The notes below the pieces were generated by a model, which saw only the letters and a program-made list of their open reading frames with translations, was not told where the DNA came from and searched no databases. Made by a program: the position numbers and the translations under genes. DNA of 10,126 nucleotides from Clostridia bacterium (lineage in GTDB: Bacteria; Bacillota; Clostridia; TANB77; CAG-508), in NCBI GenBank assembly GCA_900768805.1, contig CAAGEF010000256.1, forward strand, positions 1 through 10,126, written 5' to 3'. How positions within the stretch are numbered: position 1 is the stretch's first letter; the number at the start of each line of letters is the position of its first letter. Positions 6,485 to 10,126 of the stretch are shown piece after piece.

Positions 6485-7078
6485 ATGTATATAAATAAAA
6501 ATATTATAAATCTCATAAAAAGAAATGATACAAAATTCAAAAATATAAAATTTATGCAAGACGAAAAGCTAAAAAAAGAATTCTTTACATCATTAAAAAA
6601 CTATGAATTTAAACTAACTGAACAATCTGCCTATGAAATTGCTTTATGGATAGAATCAAATGAAAAACATTTATCAGCATCACAGCAAAATAACTTTACT
6701 AAATATAGTTTAGGTGAAATTCTTTTGGTTGATTTAGGTTGGAACAACTATGATAGAGAATTTGCATATATTCATCCTGCTATTGTTATCAAAGAAACTG
6801 CTACAAAAATATTTATAGTTCCTTGCTCAAGTGGTACACCAAGAAAAGACAAAAATGGTAATATTTATCCAGAATTTGAAGTTGGAACAACTGTTGATGG
6901 CTTTCAAAGAAACACTGTCGTTATACTATATGAAGCTAAATATATTGACAAAAATAGAGTCATTTCAAGACTTGGCAAAACTTCTAGCCAATTCTTTGAT
7001 AAAATTTATAATAAGTTATTTAAGCAAATATTTGAGCCAATACATTATAAAATGCAAAAATTAGAAAATAATCAATAA
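6485..7078 (+). CDS. PemK/MazF-like endoribonuclease with N-terminal extension, no adjacent antitoxin
   Basis: This is a 197-residue protein. The C-terminal part, about 74-185, fits the PemK/MazF toxin fold: LGEILLVDLG (76-85, strand 1), IHPAIVI (96-102, where MazF has RPVLVI), KIFIVPCSSG (108-117), and GFQRNTVVILYEAKYIDKNRVISRLGK spread over 139-165, matching the MazF pattern GF-x-R-x-(S/T)-V-hhh-x-hhh-(I/Y)-D-K-x-R. MazF family toxins cut single-stranded RNA. The first 70 residues are a helical, Lys-rich extension absent from about 110-residue MazF proteins. No antitoxin gene precedes or follows within 300 bases, unlike normal mazEF. A small RNA gene starts about 95 bases downstream. His97 replaces the usual Arg of MazF, a change also seen in other PemK-like proteins as I recall. 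It may be a stand-alone RNase, or an antitoxin may be encoded elsewhere. Confidence 0.8.
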   Translation: MYINKNIINLIKRNDTKFKNIKFMQDEKLKKEFFTSLKNYEFKLTEQSAYEIALWIESNEKHLSASQQNNFTKYSLGEILLVDLGWNNYDREFAYIHPAIVIKETATKIFIVPCSSGTPRKDKNGNIYPEFEVGTTVDGFQRNTVVILYEAKYIDKNRVISRLGKTSSQFFDKIYNKLFKQIFEPIHYKMQKLENNQ

Positions 7079-7137
7079 TAATCTTGTTTTTGCATATAAT
7101 AGTTATATAAATATAGAAATAAATTTTTATATTTTGA

Positions 7138-7166
7138 TTGACTTATCGTTTTGAAAATGCTATACT
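7138..7166 (+). promoter_or_regulatory. Extended -10 promoter of putative small RNA 1
   Basis: TTGACT (7138-7143), 17 bases, TATACT (7161-7166), with TGC immediately before the -10 (extended -10). No protein gene follows on this strand, only a structured segment ending in a terminator. Confidence 0.8.
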
Positions 7167-7172
7167 AAATAT

Positions 7173-7271
7173 AGATATTTGAGGCGGTATGCCAATGCCA
7201 TAGGTTTTAGACCTATGATGAAAAGTTAAATAGCTTAATACTTGATGACAAGTGTTAAGCTATTGTTTTTT
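7173..7271 (+). ncRNA. Putative small RNA 1 of about 100 nt
   Basis: A strong extended -10 promoter ends at 7166, and a strong terminator ends near 7271, leaving a transcript of roughly 100 nt with no credible ORF. The only starts give MPMP, MMKS, or an 18-codon frame inside the terminator. Internal structure is visible: GGC/GCC (7183-7185 with 7191-7193), CATAGG/CCTATG (7199-7204 with 7212-7217, 7-base loop TTTTAGA), then the terminator stem. The 5' part (GAGGCGGTATGCC, then the CATAGG hairpin, then GATGAAAAG) reminds me of leaders before small holin-like type I toxins in Clostridia, but no toxin ORF follows. That resemblance is from memory and unverified. It could be an antitoxin RNA, a toxin-less remnant, or an independent regulator. 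Confidence 0.6.
7229..7271 (+). terminator. Rho-independent terminator of small RNA 1
   Basis: A 16-pair stem with a single G-U pair (7229-7244 with 7249-7264) closes an ATGA loop and is followed by G then six T. It probably also stops any read-through from the PemK-like gene upstream. Confidence 0.9.
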
Positions 7272-7344
7272 CTATTCATTTTACTTATAATTATGACTTA
7301 ATGTGTAAATGTATTTATTCAAACTTTTTTATTATAAAATTTCC

Positions 7345-7920
7345 TCAAATTGTACCCTTGGCATTTCTTTTGGTACTTGGTAGAGTTTCAAAATAATCAA
7401 TCATTTTAGCATTCTTGCTTATTGTATTAAGTATAAGTTCCATTTCTTCTTTGGTTAAATAGTTATAATATTTACCTTCTTTTACTTCATAACCTTCTCC
7501 TATTTTAAAGGATGTATAAATTATTCCATTGACTTTTAAAGCATTTATCATCTTTGTGAGAATACTCGATAAATTTTCTTTTTCAATGTGCAATATCGAA
7601 GAACAAGCCCATATTCCATCATAAATATTTATATCAGCTAATTCATCGAATCTCATACAATCAACTTCTTGCTCTATATATTTACTAGCTAATTTACACA
7701 TTTCTATTGATCCATCTATTGCTTTGACTTTATATCCATTATCAATAAAATATTTACTATCTCTTCCTGAACCACAACCAAAATCTAAAATATATGCTTT
7801 TTTCGGTAACCTACTTAAAAATTTTTCATAATTTTCTTGTAAATCTCCAATTAACGTTTGTTCACAATATAGTTGTGCATTTTGGTTATAATATTCTAAA
7901 GTATTATATTTTTGTTCCAT
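7345..7920 (-). CDS. Class I SAM-dependent methyltransferase, C-terminus lost to a TGA at a conserved Trp position
   Basis: The 191-residue product has SAM-binding motif I ILDFGCGSGRDS (44-55), a post-I region VKAIDGS (65-71), and DGIWACSSILHI (101-112). It resembles small Ubie/TehB-like methyltransferases whose substrate is usually unknown. Members I remember end in a strand W-x-N-hhh-K-K. Here the frame stops at TGA (7345-7347), and the next in-frame codons (7318-7344) read GNFIIKKFE before TAA at 7315-7317, so a TGG-to-TGA change in the conserved Trp codon would explain the end; the intact form would have 201 residues. The nearest good RBS (AAAGGAG, 7960-7966) is about 40 bases before this ATG and serves a 17-codon ORF overlapping the start, so translation may be coupled. 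No clear promoter is seen. Function is possibly weakened. Confidence 0.8.
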   Translation of the reverse strand: MEQKYNTLEYYNQNAQLYCEQTLIGDLQENYEKFLSRLPKKAYILDFGCGSGRDSKYFIDNGYKVKAIDGSIEMCKLASKYIEQEVDCMRFDELADINIYDGIWACSSILHIEKENLSSILTKMINALKVNGIIYTSFKIGEGYEVKEGKYYNYLTKEEMELILNTISKNAKMIDYFETLPSTKRNAKGTI

Positions 7921-7949
7921 AATTCTTGTAATATTTCAAATTCAAGCAT
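7896..7949 (-). CDS. 17-codon leader ORF overlapping the methyltransferase start
   Basis: Starting at ATG 7947-7949, ten bases after a good AAAGGAG site, this frame encodes MLEFEILQELWNKNIIL and stops at TAG (7896-7898). It contains the methyltransferase ATG (7918-7920) in another frame. It may be a coupling or leader peptide, or the real start displaced by an old frameshift. I see no further function. Confidence 0.35.
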   Translation of the reverse strand: MLEFEILQELWNKNIIL

Positions 7950-7995
7950 AAAAAATATTCTCCTTTCCAGAAAGAGAACATTTTAGTTTAATATA

Positions 7996-8034
7996 CAAAA
8001 AACAACTCACAAACTTTATAGTTCGCAAGTTGTT
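7996..8034 (-). terminator. Rho-independent terminator of small RNA 2
   Basis: On the minus strand a stem of about 15 pairs (8001-8015 with 8020-8034) closes a 4-base ATAA loop and is followed by a T run. Several pairs are G-U only when read as minus-strand RNA, which supports this direction. Confidence 0.75.
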
Positions 8035-8109
8035 ATAAATTGGTGCCGACGAAGTAGTTATCTACAACTCATTGGCTCTCTTGACGATTGATATCAAATC
8101 AATCAAGTT
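7997..8109 (-). ncRNA. Putative small RNA 2 of about 110 nt
   Basis: On the minus strand an extended -10 promoter (8116-8143) and a terminator (7996-8034) define a short transcript without a usable ORF. Visible structure includes GATTGAT/ATCAATC near the 5' end (or the alternative CTTGA/TCAAG pairing), GTAG/CTAC with an ATAA loop, and GCC/GGC enclosing the middle, then the terminator stem. The middle holds an unusually GC-rich string (CTACTTCGTCGGCACC) in AT-rich surroundings, which suggests a constrained RNA. It reads towards the methyltransferase gene, which starts about 75 bases past the terminator, so it could instead be an attenuator-type leader. I do not recognise an Rfam family with certainty. 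Confidence 0.5.
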
Positions 8110-8115
8110 AATTAC

Positions 8116-8143
8116 ATTATAACACATTTTTCAAAAAATACAA
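8116..8143 (-). promoter_or_regulatory. Extended -10 promoter of small RNA 2
   Basis: On the minus strand TTGTAT (8138-8143), 16 bases, TATAAT (8116-8121), with TGT directly before the -10 (extended -10). The predicted start is near 8109. Confidence 0.6.
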
Positions 8144-8222
8144 TACCATTAAAAATAAAAAATCGTTTGGTGTAAATTTAGTAATATAAAAAAGAAGCAC
8201 CAAACTTTTGAAATAAAACAAC

Positions 8223-8252
8223 GGAGCTCTCACTTTTTACGGTGAAAGCCCC
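8223..8252 (-). terminator. Rho-independent terminator of the 94-residue gene
   Basis: On the minus strand GGGGCTTTCAC pairs over 11 positions with GTGAGAGCTCC (8242-8252 with 8223-8233) around an 8-base loop. Two of the pairs are G-U, valid only for minus-strand RNA. GTTGTTTTATTT follows. It lies 23 bases after the stop. Confidence 0.75.
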
Positions 8253-8265
8253 TAATTTGGTCAGT
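8235..8265 (+). repeat. Degenerate repeat, copy 1 (partner at 8722-8751)
   Basis: TTTTAC-GGTGAAAG-CC-CTAATTT-TCAGT here corresponds to TTTTAC-AGTGAGAG-TC-TAGTTT-TCAGT at 8722-8751. Both copies sit just past the 3' end of a minus-strand gene and bracket the 94-residue gene. They may be decayed copies of one terminator or element end. Confidence 0.4.
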
Positions 8266-8275
8266 TATCTTTTGA

Positions 8276-8560
8276 TTAAAGATCGTTTATGCTTATGCCC
8301 GCAGCTCTTGCAGCTGCAATTCTTCCTTCGATAGCACTTCTCATACTTTCCCCGTCAAAGTCCGCACAAAACAGATACTGTGCCAGGTCTCTTTCTGCTT
8401 CTGACTGAACGACTCCGTCTCCGCAGTTGATTGCAAAGCAACCATTAAGCTCTTGAGCTCTTTGAGAATTATTCTCTACACCAGCCTTAATAGCCAGCTT
8501 CTTTAATTTAGAATCTTTCTCTAAAAGCCGTTTCCAAACCTTTTCATCTGAAATATTCAT
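8276..8560 (-). CDS. 94-residue protein of unknown function, GC-rich
   Basis: I chose the ATG at 8558-8560 because the strong RBS GAGGAGGT ends eight bases before it; an in-frame TTG at 8576-8578 lies within that RBS and cannot be the start. The product is a small soluble, mainly helical protein: a Lys-rich N-terminal half (WKRLLEKDSKLKKLAIKAG), a short Cys-containing centre (GCFAINCGDG), and an Ala/Arg-rich C-terminal helix (GRIAAARAAGI). I recognise no family. Its base composition is very unlike its surroundings: 29 of 60 bases at 8281-8340 are G or C, against about 25 percent in neighbouring genes. Together with its own promoter and terminator, this suggests a recently acquired single-gene cassette. 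Confidence 0.75.
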   Translation of the reverse strand: MNISDEKVWKRLLEKDSKLKKLAIKAGVENNSQRAQELNGCFAINCGDGVVQSEAERDLAQYLFCADFDGESMRSAIEGRIAAARAAGISINDL

Positions 8561-8574
8561 AAAATGTAACCTCC

Positions 8575-8649
8575 TCAAAATTCTTTGATGAACTGTACAA
8601 TCGGTCTGACCACCTCCGACTGTAATCTACTGACCTTATGGTTTTGCAA
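8575..8649 (-). other. Open 24-codon frame in the leader of the 94-residue gene
   Basis: From a TTG at 8647-8649 the leader is open to a TGA at 8575-8577 that overlaps the next RBS. The protein-like sequence includes KVSRLQSEVVRPIVQF. It has no RBS and would be almost leaderless, so it is either a leader peptide or a coding remnant of a lost gene. Confidence 0.25.
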
Positions 8650-8653
8650 AAAG

Positions 8654-8682
8654 ATTATAGCATAAATCTCCACAAATTGCAA
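8654..8682 (-). promoter_or_regulatory. Extended -10 promoter of the 94-residue gene
   Basis: On the minus strand TTGCAA (8677-8682), 17 bases, TATAAT (8654-8659), preceded by TGC (extended -10). The leader to the ATG at 8560 is about 87 bases and contains the repeated string GGTCAG. Confidence 0.8.
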
Positions 8683-8721
8683 TTAATTGGCATAAATTTA
8701 TATAATCAAAAAGCTTCTAAA

Positions 8722-8751
8722 TTTTACAGTGAGAGTCTAGTTTCAATCAGT
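8722..8751 (+). repeat. Degenerate repeat, copy 2 (partner at 8235-8265)
   Basis: See copy 1. Here the hairpin potential is mostly lost, but a T run still follows on the minus strand, so it may be a decayed terminator for dinD. Confidence 0.35.
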
Positions 8752-8765
8752 AAAAATTGCTAACA

Positions 8766-9609
8766 TCAATATTTATCTAATTTTTTTAAACTTATATTAT
8801 TTTCTTTTTCCAATTGTTTTAAACTCTTTTTAGGAGTAGGTAAATCTTCTGGCATAGTTCCGTCCTGCTTCTTTAATTGCTTTTCTAACTATTTTTCCAA
8901 TTTTATTATGAGTATCACAAGCTTTTTTTTCGGTATCTACATTGTCTTTTTTTAATCTTTGTTCTGTTTGAGAAATTCTAAATAAATTTGCAATAAGTTC
9001 ATCACTTCCCATATTATCCAAAATATCTTCTCTATATCTTAATCCTTTTCTTTTAGCAATATCATCAGCAGTTTCACCATTATATAAGCCTTTATAACCT
9101 GCATTATGAAATTTATCGAAATTTTTAACTCCTGCTTTTTTGGCTGTTTGATTAAGAGAATAATTTCCTTTTCTTGTAAGATTTCTTTGATAAAATCTTT
9201 TTTCATCTTCTGTTAGCATACTGTATTCTTTTTCTGTAATTTCTTGCTTTCTAGTTTGAACTGCAAAATATGTTTGAGCAAGAGCAATTACTTTTTTTCT
9301 GCTATCTCCATTTTGTGCTATTAAATAACAAGCATAACGAGTTAATTCATAATCTTTGATTTCAACTTCTGCATTATTAGCACGTTTTGACAACTTATTG
9401 ACGTCAGTAAAATGTTCAAACACACTAATACCACTATTTTCACAAGAGATCTTAGCTTTATCAATTATTTTTTCAAAATTTTGCCAATTTGAATACTGTA
9501 AAATAGGCATAAGTTCTCTACCATACCAAAATTCAATGCCATTTTCATCAATGTGTTTGATATCTTCAAATGATTTATTATTTTTATCTATTTCTTTCAA
9601 TAATATCAT
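8766..9609 (-). pseudogene. dinD: DNA-damage-inducible protein D (DinD), frameshifted near the C-terminus
   Basis: Residues 1-249 match DinD: IEFWYGRELMPILQYSNW at 25-42, FEKIIDKAKISCENSG at 45-60, HFTDVNKLS at 66-74, and DYELTRYACYLIAQNGD at 86-102. DinD is an SOS-induced cytoplasmic protein; E. coli DinD interferes with RecA filaments. At codon 250 an extra base (C on the minus strand, G at 8862) shifts the frame. The annotated frame then gives ten unrelated residues and stops near 8830, while the other frame continues as GTMPEDLPTPKKSLKQLE, the normal DinD ending, to a TGA at 8766-8768. The restored protein would have about 280 residues, close to 274 in E. coli. The ATG at 9607-9609 abuts the GGAG site, so the TTG at 9598-9600, nine bases from GGAG, may be the true start. 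The shortened protein might still fold. Confidence 0.9.
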
Positions 9610-9642
9610 CTCCGTTTCATATTTTTTTATTATTTAGACATT

Positions 9643-9671
9643 ATTATAAAACAATTGTTTGCATAAGTCAA
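9643..9671 (-). promoter_or_regulatory. dinD promoter with LexA-box-like palindrome in the spacer
   Basis: On the minus strand TTGACT (9666-9671), 17 bases, TATAAT (9643-9648). The spacer holds the perfect 12-bp palindrome AAACAATTGTTT (9649-9660). The Gram-positive LexA box is CGAAC-N4-GTTYG. The half-sites here are CAAAC and GTTTT, keeping the AAC/GTT cores with the correct 4-base gap. A repressor bound there would block RNA polymerase, as expected for an SOS gene. Confidence 0.75.
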
Positions 9672-9688
9672 CTATTTTTCTATATTTA

Positions 9689-9988
9689 TTAAATTTTTAT
9701 ATTATTAAATAAATATAATGCAACCTTATTTTGCTCAGTTGTTTCCATTTCCATAAGTTTAGCCATTGCAAACATTACAAGTTTATATTTCCCAAAATTT
9801 ATAAGTGTAGTTCTGTATTCTTCATCTATGTCTTTTAATATAGTATCAAATTTATCATAATTTTCTTTAGTATTATATATAAGACCAGACCATTTGCTTT
9901 GACTCATACATATTGCTAATCTTAATTTATCTTTTATATCCATATCATTTATCATATCTATTAGAAATTTTACTTTTTCATTTTTCAT
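9689..9988 (-). CDS. Small helical protein of unknown function (99 residues)
   Basis: I chose the ATG at 9986-9988, ten bases after GGAGG; an in-frame TTG two codons earlier is only four bases from it and is less likely. The product looks soluble and all-helical, rich in Met, Lys and Asp (KFLIDMINDMDIKDKLRLAI; FAMAKLMEMETTEQNKVALY), with no signal peptide and no motif that I recognise. It starts 18 bases after the stop of the partial gene to its right, so they are probably co-transcribed. No terminator is visible between it and dinD, whose own promoter lies immediately downstream (9643-9671), so read-through into dinD is possible. Confidence 0.65.
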   Translation of the reverse strand: MKNEKVKFLIDMINDMDIKDKLRLAICMSQSKWSGLIYNTKENYDKFDTILKDIDEEYRTTLINFGKYKLVMFAMAKLMEMETTEQNKVALYLFNNIKI

Positions 9989-10006
9989 ATTCAATTTTCC
10001 TCCATT

Positions 10007-10126
10007 TTAAAATCTTGTATCATTATTTCTCTTTATATTTTTCTTATTTTCATCTGGTATAGTTACTTTTCTAGTAATATTATGTGCAATATCATTATCA
10101 TTTTCATCAAATATTTCATTTTTATA
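10007..10126 (-). CDS. C-terminal fragment of an unrecognised ORF (N-terminus outside window)
   Basis: The frame is open from the window edge to TAA at 10007-10009 and gives 39 residues: hydrophilic and Asn/Asp/Lys-rich (DENDNDIAHNITRKVTIPDE, ending NNDTRF). It is followed closely by the RBS of the next gene, which supports a real gene end rather than chance. Function cannot be judged from this tail. Confidence 0.5.
   Translation of the reverse strand, partial: YKNEIFDENDNDIAHNITRKVTIPDENKKNIKRNNDTRF

Noticed and set aside
6831..7064. 77-codon plus-strand ORF
   Set aside because: Out-of-frame shadow inside the PemK-like gene.
7138..7271. Type III (ToxIN-like) system made of the PemK-like gene and small RNA 1
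   Set aside because: Type III antitoxin RNAs lie upstream of the toxin as tandem repeats; here the RNA is downstream with its own promoter and no repeats, so this is kept only as a remote possibility.
7245..7301. 18-codon hydrophobic ORF MTSVKLLFFLFILLIIMT, looking like a small membrane toxin
   Set aside because: It starts in the loop of the terminator of small RNA 1, has no RBS, and its Phe/Leu codons come from the T tract of the terminator.
7315..7347. Genetic code in which TGA encodes Trp
   Set aside because: TGG is used for Trp throughout the window, and the only internal TGA of this kind is in the methyltransferase, so a point mutation is simpler.
8050..8131. 21-codon ORF on the minus strand across small RNA 2
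   Set aside because: Its ATG lies upstream of the predicted -10 box, so it is not in the transcript, and there is no RBS.
8561..8578. Upstream TTG start giving a 100-residue form of the GC-rich unknown protein
   Set aside because: The TTG and the next two codons are the Shine-Dalgarno sequence itself; the ATG at 8560 has ideal spacing.
9356..9637. 93-codon plus-strand ORF
   Set aside because: Antisense shadow of dinD running across its RBS and leader.

Overview
The window is very AT-rich DNA (for example 15 G+C in the 60 bases at 5101-5160), with strong Shine-Dalgarno sites (AGGAGG types) and near-consensus sigma-A promoters. It fits a low-GC Bacillota, most likely a gut-type member of Clostridia. 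TGA is a stop and Trp is encoded by TGG. I see no rRNA, tRNA, CRISPR array, transposase or integrase.

Layout. (1) 1-2202, minus strand: an operon of a short membrane-anchored protein, a three-S1-domain RNA-binding protein and a glutathionylspermidine-synthase-like ATP-grasp protein cut by the window start. (2) 2316-4553, plus strand: a single secreted GH5 glucanase-like enzyme with cell-wall-binding-like repeats, its own promoter and a very long bidirectional terminator hairpin. (3) 4599-5481, minus strand: a complete MntA/HepT (nucleotidyltransferase/HEPN RNase) toxin-antitoxin operon. (4) 5502-6354, minus strand: an orphan lipoprotein, richer in GC than its neighbours, divergent from (5) 6427-7078, plus strand: a PemK/MazF-like RNase with an N-terminal extension and no visible antitoxin. 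(6) 7138-8143: two putative small RNAs, each with promoter and terminator, flanking a class I methyltransferase that ends at a TGA where its family has a conserved Trp. (7) 8223-8682, minus strand: a GC-rich small unknown gene with its own promoter and terminator. (8) 8766-10126, minus strand: a dinD gene broken near its end by a one-base insertion, with a LexA-box-like palindrome in its promoter, preceded by two unrecognised ORFs, one running off the window.

From about 4.6 kb rightwards this reads as an accessory region: two RNase-toxin modules, orphan genes of foreign composition, two damaged reading frames and stand-alone small RNAs. The left 4.5 kb looks like ordinary host genome. I did not find a clear new multi-gene system. 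The best leads are the two compact RNA units around the methyltransferase, the GH5 enzyme lacking a normally invariant histidine, and the GSP-synthase-like/S1 operon. There is no gene-free stretch over 300 bases apart from 7921-8275, which holds the second putative small RNA with its promoter, a loose 8-bp inverted repeat (8165-8172 with 8198-8205) and the terminator of the next gene.
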